A DNA stretch of 64,000 bases from Ricinus communis (GCF_019578655.1 NC_063261.1:27445126-27509125), one strand, 5' to 3'. Positions 12,223-23,419 are shown, counted from the first letter of the stretch. Notes: a model not told the origin generated them from the letters alone. A program made the numbers and translations.

Positions 12223-13521
12223 TTAGAAGTTGTAGCTGAAAATATTATTAAAGAGTTAATTGGCCTAGGAATGCTTCAAAAATATCGCTGGGAGAATATG
12301 TTAGAAGTTGTTGAACCATATACGAAATAATGTCTGGTTGAAGTGGAAGAACAAGAATTTATTTCTAAAGTTGGAAATTTACCGGTGCGTGCAGTAATTC
12401 TTGTTCATAGCAACAACATTGCTCTTGATTTTAAAAAATTTGAAATTCGTACTTTATTTCTGGATGCTGGACATCATTGTGGAGGTCTTTCTTTGGCCAA
12501 CATGCAATCTATTTGCCAGCTGCAATTCCTGTTGGTCCTGGAAATATGTGGTGACATAGAATTCTTGCCTGATGAAGTGGGATTAAACTTAGTTCAATTG
12601 ACATATTTGGGATTGTTTAATTCATATTTCCCTAAGCTTCCACGAACTTTAGGTAATCTTCAGAAACTTCAAACTTTGGATATATTTTCGTGTCGGAGTC
12701 CATCTGAAATACCAATAGAGGTGCTGAAAATCCAACAACTAAAACATCTTCTGCTGTGGTCTAACAATGATTTAAAAGGTGAAGTTAGAGTTCCAAAGGA
12801 GATTGGAATGTTGGTGAACTTTCAAACTTGTGCAGGTGTGTACGCTGGAGATGTCATCGCCAATGAGTTGGCTACCTTAACCCAACTCCGAAAACTCGCT
12901 GTTAGCAGTGTCTCTGAAGATCATGCTGTTGATCTAGCTTCAGCCATCATGAAGATGGAAAACCTCATTTCCTTAAGTTTAACTGCAAAGGATGCAGTCC
13001 TTGGAGATACATGGTTGAACCTTTTTCCTGAATTTGAACCTTTTTCCCCTCCATATCTTCTTCTAGAGGTTGAATTAGTGGGAACCCTAGTTGACATGCC
13101 CAGTTGGCTTGCCTCCATGGATAACCTTACCAGACTATATTTAGAATACTCTGATCTGTCGAAGAATCAAATTTCAGTACTTCAGCATCTTCCCAAATTA
13201 AAAGTTCTCACTCTATGGAGTGCCTTCAACGCAAAGATGATTGGTAAGGACTTCTGTAAGGCTCGAGGTTTCCCAGAGCTTGAATATCTCAGAATCAGTT
13301 TGGATTTTTTTGTGGAGTGGACTGAGGTAGTGAATGGAGCTTTTCCAAGTTTAATATTTCTCAAGTTTGTTGATTGTCCGACCTTAAAGTTTCTTCTTGA
13401 AGGTCTAAAAAACATTTCCAAACTTCAAATATTAGAGTTTTGGGAAGTACATGAAGACCTTTCAAGGCGGCTGCAAGGTGAAGAGAATTACAAGATCAAA
13501 CACATTTCAAAAGTTATATAG
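12223..13521 (+). pseudogene. NLR remnant A: end of winged-helix region plus LRR domain
   Basis: Matches the C-terminal half of CC-NBS-LRR resistance proteins. VAENIIKELIGLGMLQ is the helix after the winged-helix domain; then LPVRA/EIRTLFL and about ten LRRs (QLQFLLVLEI, LPDEVGLNLVQLTYLGL, LPRTLGNLQKLQTLDI, LPKLKVLTLW, FPSLIFLKFVDCPTLKFL). It ends with the NLR-like tail LQGEENYKIKHISKVI. A TAA at 12328 interrupts the frame; after it the frame is open to the stop at 13519-13521 (about 390 codons), with no ATG near its beginning. No P-loop, kinase-2 or MHD motif is present. It begins directly at the RLP breakpoint, so it has neither its own N-terminus nor a promoter. Closest relatives in the window are remnants B and C. 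Confidence 0.85.
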
Positions 13522-13754
13522 ACGGAGAGTCCATTTAGGATTCAAGGCTTTTTCTTTTCACGTCTGTTTGTTAGATTCCATCTTTGCTTTGTGTTGACAG
13601 ATAAAACTGTTTTAGGCATTTGCTACTTCCATATTTCTTATTATTAAATAATGTATTTGTTATCTCCATTTGGAGAAACAGCGTCTAAGGAAATTAGCGA
13701 TGAGTCTCTAAACCACCCATCTCCTTCCTAAGATCTTGCTGGGAAGCACACAAA

Positions 13755-14030
13755 ATGAAGATCATTGATAGAGAATTTTGTGAACTTGAACCGGAAAATC
13801 TAAAGACGACTTCTAAGTTTCTTGTAGAGTGGACTGAGATAATGAATGGAGCTGGTCCAAGTTTAAGTTATCCCGAGTTCTACTATTGTGTGAATTTGAG
13901 ATTTTTCTTCCTGAAGTTTTACATAACATTTCCAAGCTTCAAAAACTTAAGTTGCGGGGAGTGCACAGAGACCTTAGAAGGCGCCTGCAAGGTGAAGAGG
14001 ATTGCAAGATCAAGCGCATTTCAAGGTTAG
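13755..14030 (+). pseudogene. NLR remnant A2: 3' LRR fragment
   Basis: A 91-codon frame whose centre (FLVEWTEIMNGAGPSL) matches 'FVEWTEVVNGAFPSL' in A and 'LVEWTEIVNE' in B. Upstream, 'ttagcgatgagtctctaaaccacccatctccttcctaaga' (13695-13735) matches the 3' flank of remnant C near 38880. This is therefore a second 3' fragment left by unequal exchange downstream of A. Confidence 0.75.
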
Positions 14031-14142
14031 TTTTTTTAGGAAAGTGCTCGTACCTGAGATAGTTTTTAATAGTGCATTAAGGATTCAAGGATTTTCATTA
14101 TACTTCTTACTGTCAAATTTCATCTCTGCATTGTGTTGACAG

Positions 14143-14532
14143 TAGACCTGTTCATGGGTGCGGGCCGGGCTTCTCGGGCTTGGATAATAATTTTTGTCTA
14201 GTTAGAAAAAAAATATCATACCTAGCACTTGAACTTGACCTTCAACTTATAATTAAGTGCTATATACCACTTAGCTACCTATTATTTCTATTTATAATTT
14301 TATTGTTATTAATAATATATTAATCAAAATAAAATCCTAAATCTAAATGTAACTGCAATTTGGAACAGGTTTAATAGTTGACCGGGCCGGGCCAGATTTT
14401 TCAAAAAATTTCAAACTTGGGCTTAGGCTCAGAGATATCAAAAAATTCTCGGGCCTGGGCGGGCTTGGGCTTGTCCAAAATCAAGTCAGGCCTGGTCCGA
14501 GCCCGTCCAGGCCCGGCCCATGAACAGGTCTA
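14143..14532. mobile_element. hAT-type MITE, 390 bp
   Basis: Terminal inverted repeats begin TAGACCTGTTCATGGG and stay GC-rich (GGGCCGGGC, then GGGCTTGG / GGGCTCGG) for about 40 bp; the interior is AT-rich and non-coding. The element is flanked by an 8-bp target duplication with one mismatch, GTTGACAG (14135-14142) / GTTGATAG (14533-14540), which fits hAT insertion. It sits in the 3' flank of NLR remnant A2: the pre-insertion 'gttgacag' context is also present after A (near 13594) and C (near 38782). Confidence 0.88.
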
Positions 14533-14654
14533 GTTGATAGACAAAAATACAAAGGCACTTGTACTTCCATGTTTCTTGTCTCGTATCCCTAATGATGTCT
14601 TTGAACTGTTGTTATTGATGGGATAGAAACCTAACTGGGGTGCTTGTGATTTGT

Positions 14655-14825
14655 GATTAGAGGTAAAAACGAGCCGAACCGATATGAACAAGTTATTGTC
14701 CAAACTCGGTTAGATGGAATCATATTAGGGTTCGATATCGGCTCAAATTCGAGATATTTTGAATGTGTTCAAACGAGTTAAAAAACGAGCCGATTCCAAT
14801 ACAAGTTTGAACCGTTCAGAATATT
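14655..14825. repeat. Truncated hAT-like repeat fragment
   Basis: Starts 'tagaggtaaaaacgagccgaaccg', a sequence type seen at ends of plant hAT elements, and contains further 'cgagccgat' motifs. No matching opposite end or target duplication was found, so this is a fragment. Confidence 0.4.
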
Positions 14826-15186
14826 AATATTTTTGAACATTTTACTTGTATTTATTATATAAATGAGAATAATAAAATAAAATAAATTTTATTAAAAATG
14901 AAACTCATAGAAAAAAGGAAACCACAATGATTAGCCTGGTTAAAATGATAAAAAAAAACCATATAAAATACTAAATAAGAGTATTTTACTCTTCTAAAAA
15001 AAAATATTAGCTCGTAAAAGAAGATTATTACATGCTATTTATTTTCTTAAAGTTTTAGCACATAAAAGACGATTTAAAAATTATGTGAATGTGATGGTAT
15101 AAATAACATCTCATAATTAAGTAAAAAATACTCATTTTAAGATATCTGTTAACTTTATTTTTATTATTCTATGAATAGAATTAATT

Positions 15187-15204
15187 ATATATATATATAT
15201 ATAT
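15187..15204. repeat. (AT)9 microsatellite
   Basis: Uninterrupted alternating A/T in AT-rich, gene-free sequence (14830-15250). Confidence 0.9.
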
Positions 15205-15255
15205 TATTTCATTATTGTGGATAATTTATATTATCTATAATTAGTTTAAAAGCTA

Positions 15256-15862
15256 TCACGAACTTAATCCATTGAGGAATCTAAACACAGTCTTATTGCT
15301 GCAAATCAATATACATCTGGAAACAATTATTATTACAATTTCCATAACAATAATGAGGCAAAGGCCGATATTTTCGAAGCTCCTCCCAAATACCATTAAG
15401 CTCAGTAAAATAATGGTCAACAGAATTTGTACCTTGTGTAATTGTACATAACAAATGTTGTAAGTAACAGATCTTTGTATCATCAGGCTGAGAAAAATGT
15501 TGTACTTCTTCTAAATTTGTGAAGCGTTGCCCATATGAAAAATCAGTTGCTGGATTGGTTGTGAGACATATCTAACAATCCAAGCTACCATTAAATTGTT
15601 GCATCTTATCCATTGCAAGTAAAGCTCATCCAGAGGATTCGGTTTAAGTATAGATCCATCAAGGAATCCTTTTTTATTCTTTATGGACACGGCTAAAAGG
15701 AAAGAACGCTGCCATGAAGCATAGTTACTTGAAGTCGGCTCTAGAGAAACTATCACAGAGCTGTGATTCTCAGAATGATGAAGGAAATAGGTGAATAGGA
15801 TCTTTTGTTTGTGAAATACGATAAGCTAAAGGTTGTCTAGAAATAGACGAGAGATCTGCCAT
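15256..15862 (-). pseudogene. Copia-type gag fragment (separate from E1-E4)
   Basis: Begins with the ATG at 15862 (MADLSSISRQ), changes frame near 15757, and continues SLEPTSSNYASWQRSFLLAV, then NKKGFLDGS, LQWIRCNNLMVAWI (the Retrotran_gag_3 signature). After another break it continues with HYFTELNGIWEELRKYRPLP and a CYCGN run, ending near 15256. No pol segment and no LTR pair were identified. The 15870-16200 stretch upstream may be part of its leader or LTR. It abuts the left end of the GSTL pseudogene duplication. Confidence 0.7.
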
Positions 15863-16294
15863 TTTCAAAAGCGAGAGTTTTTAATACTTTCACTCGGAAA
15901 AACTTGAACAACTAGAGAATGAGGATGCTCTAAGAGATGTGCAGAGAAAGACGAATAAGAAAATGTAATCATACGAAAGAAAAGTTGGCAGCTGAGAAAG
16001 TCGAGTAAAGACAGTGAAGAGCTTGGTGCTTTGAAACCATGAAAGTAAGAGGAAGCAGAAAATGAGATAATAATTCTGAGTAATGATCAAGATGCTTCAT
16101 TAATGAAAGAAAAAGAGTTTGTATATAAACTAGCAATCTAACTTGTTCTACTAAAGACACATGTATATAAATAAAGACTAAACTATCCTTTAGATTCTTC
16201 ATAGTTCCATCTTATGAAACAAATCTAGTAGGCTTCTCCTTTTCACAGTATAAAAGGTTCCTACTAAATTGACTAGAATTCCACATATTTGTTA

Positions 16295-16497
16295 AGGCTA
16301 ATGATCAAGGAAATCCAAACCTTTTCAACTTTTTGCAATTTTGACTGAACCTTTTAATTCTTGCAGTTCTATCCAAGTGACCAAAATTGAAACAGAAAAA
16401 GAATAATATTTTCTAAATCAGGTTAGAACTGTTAGAATGAAAATGTTTGGTTAATATTGTAAAAAGTTGAAAAGTTTTTGTTATTTATCATTAGCCT
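16295..16497. mobile_element. MITE copy inside the GSTL pseudogene intron 8
   Basis: Inverted ends of about 60 bp: aggctaatga...aaccttttcaactttttgca on the left, and the reverse complement of ...tgaaaagtttttgttatttatcattagcct on the right. The orthologous MITE is in intron 8 of the intact GSTL gene (about 40160-40391), so it was present before the block was duplicated. Confidence 0.7.
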
Positions 16498-16929
16498 ATA
16501 ATTAATAGCTATTACCCAAAAAAGACCTTACTAAAACATAATGAAAGGATATGTATCTGAACCATTAAGTTCAAAATCGCAGTTCGGAACTTCATCACAT
16601 TTAAAAGCACTACTCTTCAAAAACATAAATTAATTTCTTGTAAGGAAACTAGCAGCTAAATTTGAATTTAACGGTTTGAATTTACTAGATTTGGCATGTT
16701 ATATTATCAGAAACATGAGATAATCGAATATGAGAGGATACGAATTCGGTGAAGCAGAAATGAATGCTTAATTAGGGATGCAATCAGACAAAGTTCCAAA
16801 GACATATGATCCTGTTTTATCTTACCTCAATCCAAGCAGCCAGATTAGGCCTTCCTGCAGTGATGTCTTAGTCCCTTACATCCAACAAGGCAGGTTGAAT
16901 CCAATCAATCAATGGAGCATAAGCGATAT

Positions 16930-17240
16930 TGTTGAGGAACAAGCTCAAATCACAACCAACAAAGACCAACAGTCCAAGACCTCCAGGAAGAACCAACAGA
17001 TAAAGACTGTCGGTCATGGCCTCAGACCAGATCATCACAGGCACCAAAAACAGGGAAAAGGAGCAAGGAAGAAAGGTCACTTCCACCTTTCCCAAGCTAG
17101 AAAGGAACGTTAGAATAGGATCACAGATAGCAAAAGAACCGTTGCAAGTATACATGTATATAACAGAACACATATACTCAAATAATCTCAGTATTCTTAT
17201 GTAAGATAATCATCATAGATCAATATAATCAGTTTCAACA
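16930..17240 (+). repeat. 5' LTR of copia E2
   Basis: Identical in outline to the 3' LTR but missing 14 bases of the hairpin (5' arm plus loop): GAGCAA is joined directly to GGAAGAAAGG near 17066. Confidence 0.95.
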
Positions 17241-17318
17241 TGGTATCAGAGCAGGCTTGATCCTGTCATCCCCTACCAATCCAAATCAACCAACAAACAC
17301 AAATAATCTTTCTCACCA

Positions 17319-18463
17319 ATGGCACACAGTGACATCACAAAGTTATCCAACATAGTGCTAAAGGGTAATCAAAATTATTTTGAATGGTCAAGGTCAGTTT
17401 ACATCAGCCTTAGTGGCAGGAAGAAATTGGGGTTCATCACATGGACCCGAAGTAAACCTCAGCCGACCAACCCAAATTAACCGACTAAGGAAGAAATGGA
17501 GGCAACTGAGGAGTGGCAGATGACATACCATTTGGTCATGTCACTGCTCACTAATACTATGGAGCCTCAGATAGCCAGGCTTTGCATGCTCCTGGAATCG
17601 TCACAGGCAATATGGAACAAAATGAAAGGCCTCTACGGCCACGAGCGAAATTTTGCTCATATTTTTAATCTAAAGCAAGAATTAGCACAGATTAAGCAAG
17701 GGACCAGAACAAGCACCACATACGCAACAGAAATTTTGACGAGATGGGAGGAGCTGCAAAGCTACCTCCCACCAACTGTCGATCTAGAAGAGGCAAGAAA
17801 AAGAGCTCAGCAAGACCTAGTGTATACTTACTTGGGCGGGTTGGACACGAGCTATGAAGCTCTTCGATCCCAAATCCTGCTGTCGAGCCATCTCCCCTCA
17901 ATAGATGCCGTCATAGCCACCATCCAGCAGGAGGAAACCAGACGGGCAACCATGAGCATCAACAATAGCCTTGACACTGCAGAAACCAAAGGTTACATCG
18001 CCCACTCATCGCACCCTCGCGAGGCAACTCGGGCGAGAGAAGTGCTTACAAGCGCCGAGAGATGCCACCACTGTGGAAGGCAGGGGCACTCCCAAGAACA
18101 CTGCTGGCACCTCCATCCCAGCCTTCGGCCAAGGAGCAGCAGGGGCGAGAGGAACGGAAGTGGGAGACGAGAGAGAGATGGAAGAAAAAGGTTCGGCAGG
18201 ACAACAAGTCTTCATAACCGACCCGACCCAGTTATGAAGAAGAGTTGGGGCGGGTAACTTGTCACGGGTCGGGTCCTTTTAATTTACACCGACCCGAGTC
18301 AAGCGATCCAACCCGACTCGGAACAAGTGACCCGACCCGACCCGATTTTTCTGACCCGGATCCGGCCCACTTTGCTCAACTGACCCGACCCGGATCCGAC
18401 CCTACAGAAACAACTCAACTTAAAGATTTAATTTCTCAACTTCAAACAATGATCCATCGCTAG
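17319..18463 (+). pseudogene. Degenerate copia gag of E2
   Basis: Starts at ATG 17319 (MAHSDITKLSN). A TAA follows 'QPTNPN' near 17478, after which the frame is open from 17496 to 18257. Gag motifs: QIARLCMLLESSQAIWNKM, IFNLKQELAQIKQGTRT, YATEILTRWEELQSYLPP. The zinc knuckle CHHCGRQGHSQEHC (18065-18106) has all four ligands, unlike E1 and E3. The frame then shifts (about 18245) into a GC-rich linker encoding Asp-Pro-Thr-Arg-Pro repeats (18280-18410) ahead of the protease. Confidence 0.9.
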
Positions 18464-18481
18464 CAAACCCGGGGGTCAGGT

Positions 18482-21400
18482 TTGGTTTCAAAAAATTTAA
18501 TAAAAGCATTACATGCCTCTCACAATTGGATCATTGATTCCGGGGCAACGGATCACATGACATGGGATGCAACAAAATTGCAAAATTTTGTTCCTACTAA
18601 TTTCCAACATGTAATTGTTGCCAACGGAAATCAAGCCAAAATCTCTGGCTTCGGCTCTTCTCAATTATTGCATAAAAATATTTCTGATATTCTCCTTTTA
18701 CCTGACTTTAACTCTAATTTATTATCTGTCGGTAAGATTACCCGAAATTTAAATTGTAATGTTATATTCTCACCCTCTAAAGTGCTATTTCAGGATCGAA
18801 TATCAGGGAAGATGATTGGTGAGGGTCACTTTGAGAATGGCTTGTATTATCTCACAAATTCCCCCAACCGGTGTCTTGTCTCGACCAATTCTGCCAACCC
18901 TGCAATGCTGCTTCATCGGCGGTTTGGTCATCCGTCTGATAGAGTTTTAAACCGCCTTTTTTGTTTAAAAATGAACTCTAGTAGATGTGAAATTTGCAAA
19001 TTTGCTAAACACACTAGACTTCCTTTTCCTGTATCTTCTACTATGTCTAAAAATATGTTTGATCTATTTCATTCCGATGTTTGGGGACCTGCCCCCGTCA
19101 CTTCATATAACCTTTTCCGATACTTTGTTACGTTTATCGATGATTATTCTCGTACCACTTGGGTTTATCTGCTCAAAGGAAAAAAATGAAGTTTTTTCCT
19201 GCTTTCAAAACTTTTTTAATTTTATTCAAAATCAGTACAACGCCAAAATTAAAACTTTTCGCTCAGATAATGGTACTAAATACGTAAATAATTTTTTTTT
19301 GGATTTTTTCTCCACCCAAGGGATTCTACACCAAACCACTTGCATTTACACTCCTGAACAAAACGGGGTCTCTGAAAGGAAAAATCGACATCTCCTTGAG
19401 GTCACTAGATCCCTTCTCTTTCAAAATAATGTTCCCCACATTTTTTGGTCCGATGCCATCCTAACCGTTGCCTATCTCATCAACCGTCTACCCAGTCCTA
19501 AACTCAACAATCTCAGTCCCCTAGAAACTCTCAAAGGCCAAAAAATCGACTTAGGACATATTCGCACTTTTGGCTGTACAGCCTTTGTCCAAATTAGGCA
19601 TCACCATAAATTCGACAGTAGTTCTGTCAAGACTATATTCCTAGGATATTCCTCTGCCAAAAAGGGGTATAAATGTTATGACCCCCCTAATCATAAGGTC
19701 TATATCTCTCGGGATGTGTCATTTGATAAGGGTTCCTCATACTTCACCACCATCACTATTCCCGATCATGAACCCCCTCCCTTATTATTTCCAAATAACT
19801 CTCTCCTTTTTGACAGCTTCACCCAGGAACCTACATCTAACAGGGAGCACATATCTGAGGCACCTCCTTCAGGGGGAGACAATCTCACTACCGAGGCACC
19901 TTCTTCAGGGGGAGAGAATGAGTCACAAGAAGAAGAATCACAAGAAGAAGAAATTGCCCTACGTAGATCATCTCGGTTAATCAGACCTCCTGCCAAGCTA
20001 AGAGACTACGTGTCTCACAAGGTTTCGTATCCAAATTAACACTTCATTAATTACTCTTCAGTATCTGAACAATATAAAACATATTTAAGGAATCTTACAT
20101 CACACATTGAGCCTACCTCCTTCTATGAAGCTAACACTGATCCAAATTGGTGTAAAGCTATGAAGGAAGAACTTCGTGCTTTAGAGAAGAATAATACATG
20201 GGATATTATCACTTTGCCCCCAAATAAAAACCCCGTAGGATGTAAATGGGTATATAAGATTAAGTACCAATGTGATGGTACTATTGAAAGATATAAGGCT
20301 AGATTAGTTGCAAAAGGATTCACTCAAACCTATGGAGTTGACTACCAGGAGACTTTTGCCCCTGTAGCCAAAATGAATACTGTTCGCATATTATTATCAA
20401 TTGCAACTAATTCAGGTTGGAGTTTGTTCCAAATGGACGTAAAGAACGCCTTCCTTCAGGGATCCCTAGATGAAGAAGTCTACATGACTCTCCCTCCAGG
20501 AACAAGTCTTCCTTAAACCATTCCTTGGTATGTAAGTTGAAAAAGGCTATCTATGGATTAAAGCAGTCCCCAAGAGCATGGTATGCCAAGCTAAGCCATT
20601 TTTTGTTAAAAATTAATTTTCATAAATGTGTTTCAGACTCATCTATGTTTGTAAAGCACACTCACAATAATGAGGAAATTGAAGAAGTAAAATCAAAACT
20701 AAAAGGAGAATTTGATATCAAAGATTTAGGTCAACTATCATACTTTCTAGGGATAGAAATAGCCAAATCACATAAGGGCTTATTTTTATCCCAAAGAAAA
20801 TACGTTCTCGACCTACTAAAGGAAACAGGAAAAATAGGAGTAAAACTAATGAATACCCCAATGGAAACTAAAATCAAACTAAACTTAGAAGAAGGGGAAC
20901 CTCTTGACAACATAGGAAATTATCAGCGCCTAGTAGGAAAATTGATATATCTTATTGTCACTAGACCTGATATTGCCTATGCTGTGAGCATGGTAAGCCA
21001 GTTCATGCATGCTCCTCGTACCAGTCATCTGGATGCTATCGATAGAATTCTGAGATACCTTAAAGGCACTCCAGGTCAAGGTATATGGATGAAAAATAAT
21101 AACAATGCTAACACTATAACTGGTTTTTCTGATGCAGACTAGGCTGGAAGTTGTGACAGAAAGTCGACTTCTGGATTCTGCATATTCGTGGGAGGGAACT
21201 TAGTAGCTTGGAAAAGCAAAAAAACAAACAGTGACTGCGAGATCAAGTGCAGAAGAAGAATATCGAGCCATAGCATCAACAGCCAGCGAGCTCATTTGGA
21301 TCAAACAAGTGCTTACCGACATGAAGATAGGATGCAAAGGCCCAATGAAAATGTACTGCGATAATCAAGCAGCCAGGCACATTGCCTCCAATCCTGTCTT

Positions 21401-21600
21401 CCACGAACGAACCAAACACATCGAAGTTGACTGTCACTTCATAAGAGAAAAGGTTCAGTCTGGGAAAATTGAAACTCCATTCATCAGAAGCAATGAACAA
21501 TTGGCAGATATCTTTACTAAGGCTCTAGACAAATCACGTCATCATAGCCTTCTCACCAAGATGGGTTCCATTAACTTATTTGAACCCACCTTGAGGGGGA
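18482..21600 (+). pseudogene. Degenerate copia pol of E2, RT active-site motif deleted
   Basis: Segments in order: protease NWIIDSGATDHMTWD (from about 18524); pre-integrase HRRFGHP and CEICKFAKHTRLPF; integrase FIDDYSRTTWVYLLKGK, RSDNGTKY and TPEQNGVSERKNRHLLE; RT ([59 protein letters not shown]); RNase H (SSAEEEYRAIA, DNQAARHIASNPVFHERTK). Lesions: an extra A in an A-run near 19187; CAA to TAA near 20037; a frameshift near 20511; an in-frame gap at about 20665 that removes the segment holding YVDD; TGG to TAG at about 21140; and a further frame change near 21225. Confidence 0.92.
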
Positions 21601-21601
21601 G

Positions 21602-21926
21602 TGTTGAGGAACAAGCTCAAATCATAACCAACAAAGACCAACAGTCCAAGACCTCCAGGAAGAACCAACAGATAAAGATTGTTGGTCATGGCCTCAGACC
21701 AGATCATCACAGGTACCAAATACAGGGAAAAGGAGCAACCTTTCTTCCCTAAGGAAGAAAGGTCACTTCCACCTTTCCCAAGCTAGAAAGGAACGTTAGA
21801 ATAGGATCACAGATAGCAAAAGAACCGTTGCAAGTATACATGTATATAATAGAACACATATACTCAAATAATCTCAGAATTCTTATGTAAGATAATCATC
21901 ATAGATCAATATAATCAGTTTCAACA
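21602..21926 (+). repeat. 3' LTR of copia E2
   Basis: Retains the complete 11-bp hairpin at 21738-21763 (ACCTTTCTTCC, loop CTAA, GGAAGAAAGGT). Ends TTTCAACA before the target duplication GATAT. Confidence 0.95.
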
Positions 21927-22402
21927 GATATCCACCTGTAGAAAATGGAGTATAAATTCAAACCTATTTAGTTTAAATGAGATATATAGAATTCAATCCA
22001 GATTATAAAGTGTGTTCTCCAACCCTTGATTAAAATGAAAAGCTTCAGCCAGCAATTTGTGGGAAGCGAATATCTAAACCACAAGATAGATAACAACTTT
22101 TTTTGTCCTTACCAGACTAAAACTGCCCAAGGAAAAAGAGTCCGTCATCAAATTTGGTAAGGGATGTTTCGATGAAATCAAGTAGAGCGCATGCGGCAGT
22201 TCATCGCCATTACCACATTATTTAAGTTTCTAGCAGATTAAGAAATATTACCAGCTTTATTTGCTTCTCCTTTTAAATAAGGAAACTAGAGCTTTACTGA
22301 ATGAGTCAATGTGGGCAATCAACTCTTTAGCTAAATATTTCATTACAAGATCCTTTGAATATCAAAACATTAGAATTTTATTTAAATAAAGAGATGAAAA
22401 CA

Positions 22403-22530
22403 ATAACGTCTAATTGTCTAAAAAATCCAAACCTTTGTGGTAGTTTGCTATTTTGACTAATTCTTTAAAAATTATCAATTTAGCCATAATTTGGCCAATT
22501 GAGTGTAATTTTGGCCAAACTTGTTATAAA
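22403..22530. repeat. Fragment of the AT-rich TIR family seen at 47903-48279
   Basis: The sequence 'taattgtctaaaaaatccaaacc...ttgctattttgactaattctttaaaaatta' followed by 'aatttagccataatttggcc' matches the left part of the 377-bp MITE at 47903 and the copy near 44505. It lies exactly where GSTL similarity stops, so it may mark the duplication breakpoint. Confidence 0.55.
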
Positions 22531-22785
22531 TTAGTGCAACTTACTGATTTATTTTACTGTCATTTATTTGATGTTGTTGAGTCAGTTCTCTGTTCCTCTT
22601 TTCTTGGAATAGATTTAGTCAATAATGAGGTGTCAATGTCAGAGTATTCTACTCAAGGATGACTTTTATTGGCTGAAAGAAAAAGAATGAAAAGGATGAT
22701 ATTTTGTTGAAATAGTTTGCTCTGTTCTTTCAGTTTAGTTTGAAGCTTTGGATTGTCTACAAAAATAAAGTGGAAATGGATGAAG

Positions 22786-23050
22786 AGCTTCATGTCCTTA
22801 AACTGAAAATCTGTTAAAATATTGATGGAGTCCTTCAAGACTTTAAACTGAAACTTTGAGAGAGACCAGCATGTCTCAAAATTGAAAAATTGAAGAACAC
22901 CAACGTGTATAAACTAAAGTTTAGACCAACATGTCTATAAACTGAAAAATGTTAGAGACCAAAAACTAATTGAAAATGTATGGACCCAACATGTCCTTAA
23001 ACTGAAAATATATTGAGACCAACATGTCTATAAACTGAAAAAATTGTTGT
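22786..23050 (+). repeat. Decayed tandem repeat, about 60-bp higher-order period
   Basis: Variants of 'gagaccaacatgtctataaactgaaaa' recur. The 'atgtc' position is at 22871, 22931 and 22991 (60 bp apart) and again at 23024, with intermediate divergent units about half-way between. The translated theme is DQHVYKLK / DQHVLKLK with stops between units. One more unit (gaccaacatatcctaaaactgaa, 27829) lies on the far side of E4, so the element split the array. It may be a dead coiled-coil coding repeat; I do not recognise a gene. Confidence 0.65.
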
Positions 23051-23133
23051 TTGTTGAAGCAAGGTTGAGACTAGAGACTAAAAGAATTGTTTGTCCTTCT
23101 AAAAACAGAAAAAAGAAAAAAATTGTTGTGTAT

Positions 23134-23305
23134 TAACAGGATTTAGAAACTAAGATTTGGAAGAATTGATATAAAAGGAATATCTACATTAAAGAAGCTT
23201 AGTCAATAGTTTGACTAAGAAACTAACTAACCATCTCAACCGATCAAAATGGGAGAGAGAAAAATTCTCTAACTAATTAAATAAAATAAATTATAAGCTG
23301 CGATA
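23134..23305 (-). repeat. 3' LTR of copia E4
   Basis: About 172 bp. Shares 'tagaaactaagatttggaagaattgat', 'agtcaatagtttgactaagaaactaactaaccatctcaac' and 'taaaataaattataag' with the 5' LTR; internal indels account for the length difference. Confidence 0.88.
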
Positions 23306-23419
23306 CCCCCCCACCCCTCAAACTGGAGCATACGAGTAGAAACAGGTAAAAGATGAATGACTTTGTCTTACAATTTTTGGCGCACAAAGTGACAGTCAAT
23401 ATCAATGTGTTTAATCCTT

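Larger units (their letters stand above)
16930..21926 (+). mobile_element. Ty1/copia LTR retrotransposon E2
   Basis: About 5.0 kb, plus strand. LTRs 16930-17240 and 21602-21926 (TGTTGAGGAAC...GTTTCAACA) are flanked by the 5-bp duplication GATAT (16925-16929 and 21927-21931). The primer-binding site TGGTATCAGAGC starts at 17241; the polypurine tract TTGAGGGGGAG lies immediately before 21602. It is inserted in the exon 8 copy of the GSTL pseudogene. Gag-pol order is intact, but there are several stops and frameshifts and the RT lacks YVDD. Same family as E1 and E3. Confidence 0.96.
16203..22400 (-). pseudogene. Partial GSTL pseudogene (exons 8, 7 and 6 only), split by copia E2
   Basis: Nucleotide similarity to the intact GSTL gene runs from about 16203 (matching 40090) to about 22400 (matching intron 5 near 41393), with E2 inserted inside the exon 8 copy. 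Exon 8 copy (16825-16929, completed at 21927-21940): YAPLIDWIQPALLDVRD, then a stop where the intact gene has Tyr, then DITAGRPNLAAWIE. Exon 7 copy (about 22117-22193): the acceptor CAG has become CAT and an extra base shifts the frame near 'GQF'. Exon 6 copy: about 22250-22352. Exons 1-5 are missing; the similarity stops in intron 5, before the exon 5 position. I saw no exon 9 copy at the left edge. It is a decayed, truncated segmental duplicate. Confidence 0.9.

Noticed and set aside
12343..13521. Possible intact LRR-only protein gene in remnant A
   Set aside because: The apparent start at 12343 is a GTG, not an ATG. The frame is a continuation of NLR sequence broken by TAA at 12328 and has no promoter or own N-terminus.
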